Shown here piece by piece: positions 26,136 through 34,851 of a stretch of 64,000 nt of DNA; the first letter of the stretch is position 1, and the number at the start of each line of letters is the position of its first letter. Under the pieces are notes generated by a model, which saw nothing but the letters and a program-made list of their open reading frames with translations, did not search any database and had not been told where the DNA came from. The stretch is from positions 1 through 64,000 of the forward strand of contig JBEKTY010000026.1 of the NCBI GenBank assembly GCA_049515555.1, written 5' to 3'. Origin of the DNA: JBEKTY01 sp049515555. Its GTDB lineage: Bacteria > Planctomycetota > Planctomycetia > Pirellulales > Thermoguttaceae. The translations under genes were made by a program, and so were the position numbers.

Positions 26136-27005
26136 ATGAAGGATAACATGTCCGCCCATGCTGGGCAAGCCACGAAGAAACTCCCTCCCGACCGTCGCTA
26201 CGTGGTCGTCTACAACTGGATAGTGCGGGCCTTCGGACCCAAGCAGCTCGCCGCCGCCGTACTGGCGTGCTACTTCCTCGCCAAGCTGTTGCCCGTCACG
26301 CAACGGGTGCGGCGGAGGAGGGCGGACGGGGCGTGGGCGGAGACCGCCGTGCGGCAGGCCCCCGCCGCCAAGGGCAAGCGGGGAGACGGCGGGCGGTGCT
26401 GGGAGTTCTTCTCCGTGGCCAGCCTCGCCAAGCAGCTTTGCTGGACATACCAGCGGACGGAGCGGGCCCTCACCGCATTGGATGATGCCAAGCACAAGGC
26501 GTTCGTTTTCGACTGGTTGGGCATGAGCGTCTCCGTGGACCCGCTGGCCCTCCTGGCCATGAAGGAGGAGTCCAGTAAGAAGGAGCACGAGCACGTCCGT
26601 GATCGAACCATGATACGGCTGGATAGCTTCGAGGACTCCACCGCCGCGTACAAGCCAGGGCTGGAGTCGCTACCGGAGTTGGTGTCGCTCATCACGCGGA
26701 AGACGAACTGCTCGCGGTTGTACGGCATGGACAGCAAGCGCTGCGGGCGTCACCTGGCGGCGGCGTTGCTGCTGGGTTACTTGCGGGGCCGGATACGCCA
26801 TCATCGCCAGCGGAAGCAACTGGGGAAGAACGAGTGCTACACGCGCAGCGATGAGCAAATCAGTGGCGACACGGGGCTGGGCGTGGACCGGGTGTACGAG
26901 ATGCGGAAGCAACTCGTGAAGCTCAAGTTGATCCAGGTGGAGCGGGTGAAATCGCGCGGTTTGACGTGGCCCATCAACGGCTACACGCTCCTGCGCAAAC
27001 GCTGA
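26136..27005 (+). CDS. Element protein with winged-helix-like C-terminus
   Basis: 289 residues from the ATG at 26,136 (AAGGACGACTGAC upstream). I do not recognise the family. The N-terminus (YVVVYNWIVRAFGPKQLAAAVLACYFL) is helical. The middle (FFSVASLAKQLCWTYQRTERALTAL) and C-terminus (RSDEQISGDTGLGVDRVYEMRKQLVKLKLIQVERVKSRGLTWPINGYTLLRK) each resemble winged helix-turn-helix units, as found in replication initiators and helix-turn-helix plasmid proteins. A DNA-binding role in replication or regulation of the element is plausible but unproven. Confidence 0.55.
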   Translation: MKDNMSAHAGQATKKLPPDRRYVVVYNWIVRAFGPKQLAAAVLACYFLAKLLPVTQRVRRRRADGAWAETAVRQAPAAKGKRGDGGRCWEFFSVASLAKQLCWTYQRTERALTALDDAKHKAFVFDWLGMSVSVDPLALLAMKEESSKKEHEHVRDRTMIRLDSFEDSTAAYKPGLESLPELVSLITRKTNCSRLYGMDSKRCGRHLAAALLLGYLRGRIRHHRQRKQLGKNECYTRSDEQISGDTGLGVDRVYEMRKQLVKLKLIQVERVKSRGLTWPINGYTLLRKR

Positions 27006-27446
27006 AAACAGCTTTCCGTAAGCCCGAGAGGTATTTTCCGTAATCCCGAACTTATAGTAGATGGGTATAGGAGCTATTCGTTACGTCTCACTTCGTTCGT
27101 GAATACGTAGTACGTATTCACTTCACTCCGCTCGCCTCTGATTGTTCTCTTACGAGAACATCTACCTCGCCGTGGCGGAGTACCGCCACTGGCTCGGAAG
27201 ATTCTCTTCTCAATACAATCAACTCAGCAACTGCTTAACCAACGATGGGATGCGATTGAAGAAAGAAAAGACTTCAGGCTGGAAAGCAACTGCACGCACG
27301 ACGACTGGAAGCGACTATCCAGTGTGCCGAGCGCAGCGAGGCCGACTGGAAAAGTAATTCACGGGGCGCGCGACTGCGCTATCCTCGCGAGGCGCGCTGG
27401 GCCACACTTCACGAGAGCGAACACTTCCCGGCTGGAAAAGAACATC
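27006..27446. promoter_or_regulatory. Gene-free spacer with strong palindromes
   Basis: GTGAATACGTA-G-TACGTATTCAC at 27,099-27,121 and TGTTCTC-TTAC-GAGAACA at 27,143-27,160 are both perfect. GGCTGGAAAAG-like words recur at about 27,275, 27,303, 27,346 and 27,430. The AT content is higher than in the flanks. It could hold a replication or transfer origin, or operators. Confidence 0.45.
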
Positions 27447-28367
27447 ATGGGGCAGAAATTTCAGATCTACGTTCACCTCCTGGATTCCTCCGCACCTCTG
27501 GAGATGGATTCCCCGAGGTCCGAGAGCGCGCGGCTCTGTGATGCGCTCGACTCCGCCTTCGACCTGGTCCGACAGAACCGGACTACGCTGGTCCACTACG
27601 CTTCCCCGGCGCACGATGTCTACTTGCTCCCCGATCACCTGGTCCAAGCGAGCCTGGAACGCGAGGAACGGGAACTCGCCCGCGCGCTGCTGGACGCCCC
27701 GAGTAAGGGACGGAGCAGCGAGTTGGGGCCATATCATACGGCTGATGGCTGCAAGAGATTCGCTGGGGGCCGTGGGGCTGTCTGGGCGGGCTTCAGGCTT
27801 CTGGTGGGGCCACCAACCTCCACCATGCCCGGCAAGTGGCGGTGCAAATGGCAAACAGAAGTTGGCGACAATCCCACCCGCCACACGGCTCGCCGCTGGC
27901 TGGGACGCAGCCGTGCTCCCCTCGAAACGACGGTTTCTGGCCTGAAAAGGTCGCGGAACACCCCTTTGCAGGCACCGAGGTCGCAACAAGGCCGCGACAC
28001 GCTCCGGGCCGAATCCTGGCGGCTGCTTAACGCGGTAAGCCCTTTGCTGCTCAATGCCGCACTGATCACTCACCGCACTGGCCCACGCCCACTGCCACTG
28101 CGCTGCCTGGTTGATTGCCCAGCGTATCGGTTGGATAATACGGAGAACGCCATGCACCTCGGAGCCTCAGCCGAAGAACGATGGTCGGCAGACGCCGATG
28201 CGGGGGCATCCGATCTTCGTGGCCCAACACGCCACGGCCACCTGCTGCCGTGGATGCTTGGCCAAGTGGCACCGTATTCCCCAAGGCCAGCCCCTGACGC
28301 CGAAACAGATCGACTACATCGTTGCCGTGTTGGCGCGGTGGCTGGAAAAGCAGAGAGAGTTGTCGTG
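27447..28367 (+). other. Open frame of doubtful coding value upstream of the flavoprotein
   Basis: A frame opening at the ATG at 27,447 (MGQKFQIYVHLLDSSAPLEM) stays open into the PNPOx gene at 28,368. The first 85 residues, up to about 27,705, look protein-like (LVHYASPAHDVYLLPDHLVQASLEREERELARALLD). The rest has biased low-complexity composition and overlaps the DUF4186-like frame. I think at most the first part is a real gene. Confidence 0.35.
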
Positions 28368-28368
28368 A
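28111..28368 (+). pseudogene. DUF4186-like protein, N-terminal part missing
   Basis: The frame contains NDGRQTPMRGHPIFVAQHAT, then a CCRGCLAKWHRIP segment and IDYIVAVLARWLEKQ. This is the characteristic C-terminal half of DUF4186 proteins as I recall them. The usual first 50 or so residues are not found upstream and no ATG is present (only TTG), so the gene seems truncated. Its TGA overlaps the ATG of the next gene (TGATG), a remnant of coupled translation. Confidence 0.55.
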
Positions 28369-28856
28369 TGGCCGACGAACAGTATCACCTGCGGCGGATC
28401 GAGCGAGACATGCCCGACCGGGCGGATCAACTGGCAGTCCTCCGCAGCCAGAAGTACTTGTCGCTGGCGATGGCCTGCGACAACCAGCCCTATCTGGTCT
28501 CCTTGAACTATGCCTTCAGTGAGGAGGAGAACTGCTTCTACGTCCACAGCGCGCCGCAGGGGCGGAAGATCGAGATGCTGCTGGCCAATCCGCGCGTCTG
28601 GGGCCAGGTGATCGAGGATCGAGGTTACCTGCCCGGCCAATGTTCCCACGCCTACCGCTCGGTGATGTTCGAGGCACGGGCCGAGTTCGTCGCGGACCTG
28701 GAAGAGAAGCGGCGGGTGCTGGCGCTTATGATTGTGCATGCCGACCCGGATGCCGCCGAGGCGCTCCAGCAGCGATTGGTGGCAACGTCCGATCTGGTGC
28801 AGGTGACCGTGATTCGGTTGGCGGTGGTCTCGCTGGGCGGAAAGCAGGGACATTGA
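28368..28856 (+). CDS. Pyridoxamine 5'-phosphate oxidase-fold flavoprotein
   Basis: 162 residues. RSQKYLSLAMACDNQPYLVSLNYAF and NCFYVHSAPQGRKIEMLLANPRVWGQV are typical of the split-barrel FMN-binding PNPOx/NimA-like family. It is followed by SVMFEARAEFVADLEEKR and a short C-terminal region ending VTVIRLAVVSLGGKQGH. It probably binds FMN or a related flavin, but the substrate is unknown. The start overlaps the stop of the DUF4186-like frame. The role in the element is unclear; it may be metabolic cargo. Confidence 0.75.
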   Translation: MADEQYHLRRIERDMPDRADQLAVLRSQKYLSLAMACDNQPYLVSLNYAFSEEENCFYVHSAPQGRKIEMLLANPRVWGQVIEDRGYLPGQCSHAYRSVMFEARAEFVADLEEKRRVLALMIVHADPDAAEALQQRLVATSDLVQVTVIRLAVVSLGGKQGH

Positions 28857-29161
28857 GGATCGCGGTTGGCACTGTCTCCACCGGCAAGCACCAGTCCCCG
28901 ATTCCCAGGCCGCGAGAACCGCCAGTTGGCCGAGTGCAGGGCGGGATGCTGCCCGCGTCGGCCTGGCCGCCGCCCGCCGTAGGCCAGATTTATCCCTGTT
29001 CCGACCTGAAATCATCTGCGCAGCATCTCGCCACGCAATCTTTGGGGGCCACTTGCGAACCCCTGACAGGCGGGACTAGAATTAAAGGCTGTCTCGGCCT
29101 GCAAGCCGGGTTTACGAAACAGTTTACGACCAAAGCAAGAAACCTATGCTGTGATGAACGA
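28857..29161. other. Spacer downstream of the flavoprotein
   Basis: No convincing gene; the ORFs here lack recognisable domains. It leads into the structured region at 29,162-29,382. Confidence 0.4.
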
Positions 29162-29382
29162 GGCCGCTGGACGGCCAAGATAGACATATTTTGATCGACG
29201 CGCGAGCGTCAAGTTGTGCTTCCCAAGAAATTGCGACCCTGAGCCCTTGGCTCTTGTATCCCACAGAAGCAGCAACTTGGACCCGCGCTCCGCAAGGAGC
29301 GTCGGGGCCAGGTGCTGTTCTGTGGTGCCCTGTCGCAAGGGCCTTGGGAGCGGGCCTGGTTTCCGGCGCTCCTTTTTTTTTT
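29162..29382 (+). ncRNA. Candidate structured RNA or attenuator ending in a strong terminator
   Basis: A chain of perfect short hairpins on the plus strand: GGCCG-ctgga-CGGCC (29,162-29,176), GACGC-GCGA-GCGTC (29,197-29,210), GAGCC-CTT-GGCTC (29,241-29,253) and CGCTCC-GCAA-GGAGCG (29,286-29,301; GNRA-type loop). The last stem is GGAGCG (29,347-29,352) / CGCTCC (29,367-29,372), directly followed by ten T. The same GGAGCG/CGCTCC words occur in both the GCAA hairpin and the terminator, so an alternative fold is possible. It lies 180 nt upstream of the gene at 29,561 on the same strand. No coding sequence is seen. An independent small RNA is the other option. Confidence 0.45.
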
Positions 29383-29560
29383 GTTTTGCGCCACACCGCC
29401 CGCCGTCAAGATTTCGTAAGCCGGATGCACGAAGCATAGCCCGGTCACTCGCAGTACACGTTTCGGAATGACCTGCAATCTGGAATAGCAGGAAGAGAAT
29501 GGGCGGAACATCGCTACTTCTCAACCACAATCATTCGAGTCCTATAGAAGGAGATCCAAC

Positions 29561-30247
29561 ATGGCTTCAAGCGGAGGTAGCAATCAGTTTTTTCGGACGG
29601 CTGGTCGCGTCGTGCGGTTCCTCGTGATGGAGCTATTGGCCGTCTGTGCAGCAACCGCCGCACAGACGGTGAAGTTCATCAAGTACGTGATCGGCCTCGT
29701 CAGGGCACGGAGGGAGAAAATCGCAGTCCCAGCCGAACTAAGACAGGGATTGTTGCCGAGCAACGGTGCGGAGTGGCGTAGGATTGTCATCGGCTACGGC
29801 GCAGTCTTGGTCGCGTTGTTCTTCCTTCTCGCCGGACGCGATTCGGCTCCGAAGAAGACTAACAATAGCACAGCGAACACGGCCCCGAGTTCTTCCGGCA
29901 GTCGTGAGTACGATGTTGACCGTGCCCGCCGTGCCTTTTTTGAGGCCGAGCATGGCGACGAGCTTCGGTCCCAAATGGAGGCCATGCGGAAACTCCAGGA
30001 GGTAGCACAGCATTATCCAGAATGGCAACGTCAACAGCAGCAGCAGCAACAGCAGCCAGGAGGGTTTATGCGGTCACCACCGATTCAGTCGCCACCAAAG
30101 CAAGATCGGCGCACCGGCGAACCTTGCTGGAGCTGCGGCGGGCTAGGAAAGGTGATGCGAGACACGAGCTATAGCAGTCCCTCCGGCTCCGGCCCCGTGC
30201 AAAGGTACGCGCCGTGCCCGGTGTGCGGCGGGTCAGGCCAGTTGTAA
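29561..30247 (+). CDS. Membrane protein with C-terminal CxxCxG zinc-finger-like motif
   Basis: 228 residues; AAGGAGATCCAAC precedes the ATG. A hydrophobic segment lies at about 22-45 (FLVMELLAVCAATAAQTVKFIKYVIGL) and a clear membrane helix at about 75-92 (IVIGYGAVLVALFFLLAG). They are followed by a Ser/Asn linker, a charged helical region, a run of Gln, and a C-terminal pair CWSCGGLGK ... CPVCGGSG like half of a DnaJ-type zinc-binding module. Function is unknown. It is preceded by the structured region at 29,162-29,382. Confidence 0.65.
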   Translation: MASSGGSNQFFRTAGRVVRFLVMELLAVCAATAAQTVKFIKYVIGLVRARREKIAVPAELRQGLLPSNGAEWRRIVIGYGAVLVALFFLLAGRDSAPKKTNNSTANTAPSSSGSREYDVDRARRAFFEAEHGDELRSQMEAMRKLQEVAQHYPEWQRQQQQQQQQPGGFMRSPPIQSPPKQDRRTGEPCWSCGGLGKVMRDTSYSSPSGSGPVQRYAPCPVCGGSGQL

Positions 30248-30523
30248 GACACTCACGGAGGCCACTCGCAAGGACGTACAGCCACAGTTCGATGCACGTT
30301 GCATCGGACTGCGCGCGATACATCGACGAAGCACAGAGACAACAGCAGCAACGACCAGAAGAGTTGATCGAAAGGCAGGAAGAAACGTGCCATAGATAAA
30401 GAAAAATCGCTCCTGGCTCAAGCCGGTTGCGATTGTTGCGGGTCGCCAACGACAGGAAGAACCGAAGCTCTTCCTGCCTTGGGCCACTGTCGTTGGGTTG
30501 TCGTAATCGGAAACGCGACGGTA
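30248..30523. terminator. Convergent intergenic region with nested hairpins
   Basis: CGATGCA-CGT-TGCATCG at 30,290-30,306. CAACGACAG (30,447-30,455) pairs with CTGTCGTTG (30,487-30,495), and the competing CAGGAAGA (30,453-30,460) pairs with TCTTCCTG (30,469-30,476). The genes on both sides converge here, so a bidirectional terminator is likely. Confidence 0.5.
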
Positions 30524-30943
30524 TCACGCCTGCTGCGGCTCGCCGTAGACACGGACGAACGCCTGCTCGGCGGTCTCGCCGGGCGCGGGCCACACCTTGG
30601 GCTTGCTGAAGCCGCGCGACCCACCAACGTCGCCATACCGCCGCCAGTGAAGCCAGTCGCTGGTCGCCTTGACCGGCAAGGTCAGCAAACCGACGATGGC
30701 GCTCTTACTGCTGGTCACGGCGTGCTGCCGCATCTCCACGATGGTGTCGCAGACCGCCTTCTTCAGATCGTCGGCGCTCACCTGCACGACCACCGGCCCG
30801 GATTGGGCCGCAGGAGCCATCTGCGCGATGATCGCCTTGACCGCATCCTGCAAGTCGGTCGCACTCATCTGGACAATGGGAGCTTGATTGGCGACGGCGG
30901 GCGCGGCCTCCGTCGTGTTGCTATTCTGATTCGTTTCGGGCAT
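30524..30943 (-). CDS. Hypothetical element protein with duplicated SAxDL motif
   Basis: 139 residues; AGAAGGAGATTTTC precedes the ATG. Two similar helices recur: MSATDLQDAVKAIIAQM and VSADDLKKAVCDTIVEM. The C-terminus is rich in Trp and Gly (WLHWRRYGDVGGSRGFSKPKVWPAPGETAEQAFVRVYG). I do not recognise a family. No signal peptide or membrane segment is present. Confidence 0.6.
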   Translation of the reverse strand: MPETNQNSNTTEAAPAVANQAPIVQMSATDLQDAVKAIIAQMAPAAQSGPVVVQVSADDLKKAVCDTIVEMRQHAVTSSKSAIVGLLTLPVKATSDWLHWRRYGDVGGSRGFSKPKVWPAPGETAEQAFVRVYGEPQQA

Positions 30944-31070
30944 GAAAATCTCCTTCTGCGAGGACTACAGAACTGAGGAACAACTCCCCTCGCCAACGTG
31001 ACACAAGGGAAAACAAGGTAGACCGGCAACCACGCTGGTGGCTGCCGGTCAAGAATTGAATGAAAACCGT

Positions 31071-31886
31071 TCAGCCGTTCCAGTTCCGGCATTGCTCACG
31101 GTACGGACAGCCAGGGCAGTTCATCGCCGATGGGGCCGGGTAGAAGCAATCCGACTCGATTGCCCGCCACACGTTCTCGACCACCCGCTTCGTGCGAGTG
31201 ACCTGCGCGGGATCGACCGGCGTCAAGTGCCGATCAACGACCGGCTCCTTCGCCTTGGTCAGAATGATGAACTCCAACTGGACCGGCTTGCCGGGGGCGA
31301 AGTCCTTCGCCAGTTCCGAGTACAGAATCAGTTGCTCGGCGGCGTCTTCGGCCTGTTCCTGGCTCCATCGCGATCGCGCGGTCTTCCAATCGCTGACGAC
31401 CAACTCGCTGCCGGTGTCAACGATGAGATCGACGCGGCCCAGGATGTCGGGGCAGTCGGGGACGACGGGGCCGCGAAGCTCCTCCTCGACGGCAAGAATC
31501 TGGCCCGATGGCCGCGCCGCTTCACTTTCCTGGAACGTGGTCAGGATTCGTTCGGCCAGGAGCCCCAAGGACTCGCGGTCCTCGCCCTTGCCGAAACGCA
31601 CTTGCTCCAGCTCCCGCGACTTCCACTCTTCCGAAAACTCGGCGAGGAGGGCGGCGTTGCTGGGCGGCGGATTGCCGCTGAGCAGCTCCCGGAAATGGAA
31701 CTCGATGCTGCGATGCACTGCACCACCGAAGACGAGCGACGAGGAGACAAGTTCCTCCGGCAGGCCCAGCCGATACTTGAAGAAGAATTTCAAGGGGCAG
31801 GTCTGGTAGAGGCGAATGGCCGAGAACGATAGGTAATCGCGGGACGTGGGCGATTGGATGGCAGTGGGTTCGACCTGTGCAATCAA
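31071..31886 (-). CDS. RecB/Cas4-like PD-(D/E)XK nuclease with Fe-S-type cysteines
   Basis: 271 residues. It begins with LSFSAIRLYQTCPLKFFFKY (first Cys) and FGGAVHRSIEFHF (conserved His). The nuclease core follows: ILGRVDLIVDTGSELVVSDWKT (Asp in GRVDLI, then D-W-K) and QLILYSELAK. The C-terminal NCPGCPYREQC supplies three more Cys, giving the four-cysteine Fe-S pattern of AddB/Cas4-type enzymes. It probably processes DNA ends during recombination of the element. The gene starts 2 nt after the stop of its partner at 31,889, so they are coupled. Confidence 0.85.
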   Translation of the reverse strand: MIAQVEPTAIQSPTSRDYLSFSAIRLYQTCPLKFFFKYRLGLPEELVSSSLVFGGAVHRSIEFHFRELLSGNPPPSNAALLAEFSEEWKSRELEQVRFGKGEDRESLGLLAERILTTFQESEAARPSGQILAVEEELRGPVVPDCPDILGRVDLIVDTGSELVVSDWKTARSRWSQEQAEDAAEQLILYSELAKDFAPGKPVQLEFIILTKAKEPVVDRHLTPVDPAQVTRTKRVVENVWRAIESDCFYPAPSAMNCPGCPYREQCRNWNG

Positions 31887-31888
31887 GG

Positions 31889-32374
31889 TTAGCGCCTCCC
31901 GTTGGAACTGCCGTTGGCCGATGCCTTCAGCTCGTCGATGGTTTGTGACGCCTCGGTGATGCTCAACTCCTCCGGCTCCTGGACGTCGAAGCGCCCCTGA
32001 AGCTCGGCGGCGAGGTCGATCCCGTGCCGTTCGGCAATGGAGCGGAGGGCACGGGCCTGGCTGGCCGTAGCGCGGCGACCACCGGAGCGCCGGGGAGCGG
32101 CGTGGCCGTTCCCGTTGCCGCCGTGAGTGCCGTTGCCGTTAGCCGACGCATGGCCGTTGGTCGCGACGTTCCCCGTCTGTTGCTGCCGCGTCAACTCTTC
32201 GTCAATGGACTGCTGGGCCAGTCGGAAGACCTGCCGGATGCGATCCTGGAAACGCTCAGGATCTTGGATCAGGCTGGAGTCGAGTTCGACTTCCAGATTG
32301 ACGCTGGCCCCACGGGAGCCGTAGTTGTTGTCGGCAATCTTACGGCTGACGCCGACGTTGGTTTTGAGAGGCAT
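31889..32374 (-). CDS. Partner protein of the RecB-like nuclease
   Basis: 161 residues. The N-terminus (VGVSRKIADNNYGSRGASVNLEVELD) and a helical stretch (DRIRQVFRLAQQSIDEELTRQ) are followed by a Gly/Asn/His-rich linker. The C-terminus (TASQARALRSIAERHGIDLAAELQGRFDVQEPEELSITEASQTIDELK in part) resembles a small domain found at the ends of phage recombination proteins. It probably works with the nuclease downstream, 2 nt away, in DNA recombination. The exact function is not known. Confidence 0.6.
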   Translation of the reverse strand: MPLKTNVGVSRKIADNNYGSRGASVNLEVELDSSLIQDPERFQDRIRQVFRLAQQSIDEELTRQQQTGNVATNGHASANGNGTHGGNGNGHAAPRRSGGRRATASQARALRSIAERHGIDLAAELQGRFDVQEPEELSITEASQTIDELKASANGSSNGRR

Positions 32375-32731
32375 GTGGGAAAACTCCTTGATTGGTTGGA
32401 CGGTATGGCTGCCGGGGCGGAGACCCCCAACAAGAACAAGAACTCAAGAAAGGCCCCAGCAGGCCGCTGGCGCGGCGATGTCCAAGGGGCGGCCAAGACA
32501 GCCTGCCCGCCTGCCAAGAAGCGCAGCGGGCCTATGCGGGGCCGTAGGACGGCCACGGGCAGCCGGACGGGACGCACGAAACGCCGCCGTCCGGCAGCTT
32601 TAGGAAATAGGCAATCTGGGCGAGCAAGAAAAACACCTGCCCGGAGGGACCGTGGTGCGGCTGTTACTTTCATTGATCATGGTCGTCATGGACGGATTCC
32701 TTATGTATTGGGGGGTGAAAATGCGTGTGGG
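32375..32731. other. Spacer without a convincing gene
   Basis: About 360 nt. No ORF here has a good ribosome site and recognisable domain. The promoter of the 31,889 gene probably lies just right of 32,374. Confidence 0.4.
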
Positions 32732-32890
32732 TTAGCGGCGGCCCTTTCCCTGGCCCGCGACAGCTACGAATGTGCCGCACGCAGCAAGGATGCCGAACAG
32801 GGGCCAGAGGCCCAAGACGGGACCGACGAGTATCCCGGTGCCGATCATGGCGAGTGCCAACTTGCCGGTCGATTCATCAATACCCTTCAC
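32732..32890 (-). CDS. Small membrane protein
   Basis: 52 residues if started at the GTG at 32,890, which has AAAGGA 6 nt upstream (an ORF without this start reaches 32,920). The sequence reads VKGIDESTGKLALAMIGTGI, then a hydrophobic LVGPVLGLWPLFGILAACGTF and a basic end QGKGRR. One or two membrane helices. No family is recognised. Confidence 0.45.
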   Translation of the reverse strand: MKGIDESTGKLALAMIGTGILVGPVLGLWPLFGILAACGTFVAVAGQGKGRR

Positions 32891-33026
32891 ACATAGTCCT
32901 TTCAGAAAGAGGGGGGACAATCAGACGACCGGCCTGCATGGCTGGGCCATTCGGCAGAGCCAGTACGAAGCCAGTCGATACGTTACGATGTTGCGGAGAA
33001 GAGGAGATGCAAGATTCGCCAGTGAA

Positions 33027-33632
33027 CTACCCGCCGATGCGTCGGCACACGTCCTGGACGAACGCGAACTTGGCTCGCAGACTGGGCGTAGCATGACGTG
33101 GCAGGGGTGACTTGCCGTGAGAATTGCCGCGCCCGCCGCAGCTGCGAAGCCATCGTGCGAAGGTCTCGGCAAAGTCTTCGGCAGGACTCGTCATGGCGTA
33201 CCGGCTCAAGAAGTCTTCGCGGTCGGTAGGGCGCTGAGGCCAGGACTCATCGTACCGGGCACCGAAGGCTTTCCGGAACGCCCGGCTCCGGCACACCGGG
33301 CCGGGGTGGTGATAGGCCAGAGCGTGGCCGAACTCGTGCCGCAGCACGTCACGGAGCGAACCTCGGTCCTGCCACGGTCCATGCAACAAGACCCACTTGG
33401 GGATGTAGACGTGGCCGGGGTCGAAACCGAACATTCGATAGAGGGCGCTCTCGCCCTCAACGAAGAAGCCCAGTGCGCCCCACAGGCTCGGCGGCGGCAG
33501 CCAACACCAGACGACCTGGGTCCGCATCAGCCGCGTGCGCCCGTACCACAGCCCGGCGCGGTCCAACTCACGCTGAACGTCGAGGTAGGCCGATTCCAGT
33601 TGTCGAAAGGTAACGGAGTGGCCGCGTTTCAT
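33027..33632 (-). CDS. Zincin-type putative metallopeptidase
   Basis: 201 residues from the ATG at 33,632. The zinc motif is RHEFGHALAYHH. The third ligand is likely the Glu in SPAEDFAETFARWL, as in the putative zinc-binding metallopeptidase family found on mobile elements. The earlier region (WLPPPSLWGALGFFVEGESALYRMFG) is family-like. No signal peptide, so cytoplasmic. Its substrate is unknown; some relatives counter host proteins. Confidence 0.75.
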   Translation of the reverse strand: MKRGHSVTFRQLESAYLDVQRELDRAGLWYGRTRLMRTQVVWCWLPPPSLWGALGFFVEGESALYRMFGFDPGHVYIPKWVLLHGPWQDRGSLRDVLRHEFGHALAYHHPGPVCRSRAFRKAFGARYDESWPQRPTDREDFLSRYAMTSPAEDFAETFARWLRSCGGRGNSHGKSPLPRHATPSLRAKFAFVQDVCRRIGG

Positions 33633-33742
33633 AGTCGTAGTATAGCAGTCTCGGCAAAGGGAGGGATTGAGCGCCCGTGAACAGAATGAAGCCGGAACGG
33701 GTCGGACGAATGGATCATCGTCCGACCCATCCGGGCCATCGG

Positions 33743-34354
33743 CTACGCGGCGTTGTTGAAGTCGTTTTCGCCGGTGAACGTGCGCCACGACTCTTGCAAT
33801 TCTCGCCGCAACTGGCTGACGCGGCCCGGCGACACGTCGAACTTGCGCGCGGCAGCGCCGGTGCCATTGCCGAGAGAGAGGAACCGTGCGACCTTGCGGT
33901 CACGCGGCTTGAGGGTCTTCATCCATGCGGGAAAGTCGATGCGGCTGGCGGCCAACTCGGCGGGGGTGCAGGTGTTGTCGGGGACGAGAACCTCCTCCCA
34001 GCACTCGTCTTCGGTGTCGTACTTGTCGAGGCGCTCGACGGTGACGTTCTTCGCCCGCTGGCAATAGCGGGAGGAGATGTCGTTGCAGTTGAGACTGCCT
34101 CCGGTCATGCGACCGTCCTTGACTTGGGCCACGCCGAAGCGGGCCAGGACGCTGGCGTAGGCGAGACTGAGCTTGTTCAACTCGGCCAGCCTGGCAACAG
34201 CGCAGCAGGCGTTGCAGATCGTGGCCTGAACGCACTCCTCGCGTGATTCGGGATCGAGGTGGCGGAAGGCGATGCGGGCGTGACGGCGGATGCGAGGGAG
34301 AAGTCGCAAGAACAGGGCTTGCCAATCGGGGGACGGAAATGCAGTGCAGATCAT
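33743..34354 (-). CDS. Sigma-70-like protein of the element
   Basis: 203 residues from the ATG at 34,354 with a strong AGGAGGT 8 nt upstream. Residues about 20-60 (LFLRLLPRIRRHARIAFRHL, then ESREECVQATICNAC) resemble sigma region 2. The C-terminus (LKPRDRKVARFLSLGNGTGAAARKFDVSPGRVSQLRRELQESW) is a region-4-like helix-turn-helix. It may direct transcription of element genes. ECF sigma factors are plentiful in planctomycetes, but this one is diverged. Confidence 0.65.
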   Translation of the reverse strand: MICTAFPSPDWQALFLRLLPRIRRHARIAFRHLDPESREECVQATICNACCAVARLAELNKLSLAYASVLARFGVAQVKDGRMTGGSLNCNDISSRYCQRAKNVTVERLDKYDTEDECWEEVLVPDNTCTPAELAASRIDFPAWMKTLKPRDRKVARFLSLGNGTGAAARKFDVSPGRVSQLRRELQESWRTFTGENDFNNAA

Positions 34355-34851
34355 TCGGGGTGACCTCCTGATAGCTATGGCCACCCCGTGACCGGGGCGG
34401 CCACACGGGGGAATAGGGAAGTGGACCGCCCCGGCTGATTCGGGTCATGCCGGGGCAAACGATGAAACTGGTCTCGCTGCGAGGTGCATTGCGAACCAGA
34501 AACGCGAAAGCCCCGCCGACCGACCGGAAATGGGCGATAGGCGGGGCTTCAGCGTAAGAAATGGCGGGATGCCGTAGGTATGCGTCACCGCCAAGGCATT
34601 ATGACCCGTTCCTGACCCGGATTTAGCATGGGCGGTTGGCCGCCGTCCGGCTGTCCGAACAAAATTTCGGTCGATTGGTCGGGATCTGACCATCCCCGCT
34701 AATAGACTGGGTGGTGGACTGGCTCGCCGAATCGCCCCTGGCCGTCCACAAATCCGGGGCCACACGGCCTACTTGCGGGCGGGTGCAGATGTTGGTAAGG
34801 TTTTAAGTATCTTGAAATGCTGAACATTTCCGCCCATTTGGGAGCCAAACC
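34355..34851. promoter_or_regulatory. Divergent spacer upstream of the defence locus
   Basis: About 500 nt without a gene, between the sigma-like gene (minus) and the HTH gene (plus). GAAATG-CTGAA-CATTTC at 34,814-34,830 is a 6-bp inverted repeat located 22 nt before the HTH start, a candidate operator. GGGAG precedes the ATG. The promoter of the defence operon is expected here. Confidence 0.5.

Noticed and set aside
27324..28856. One 510-residue gene
   Set aside because: The PNPOx part has its own start coupled to the DUF4186-like stop, and the middle section has noncoding-like composition.
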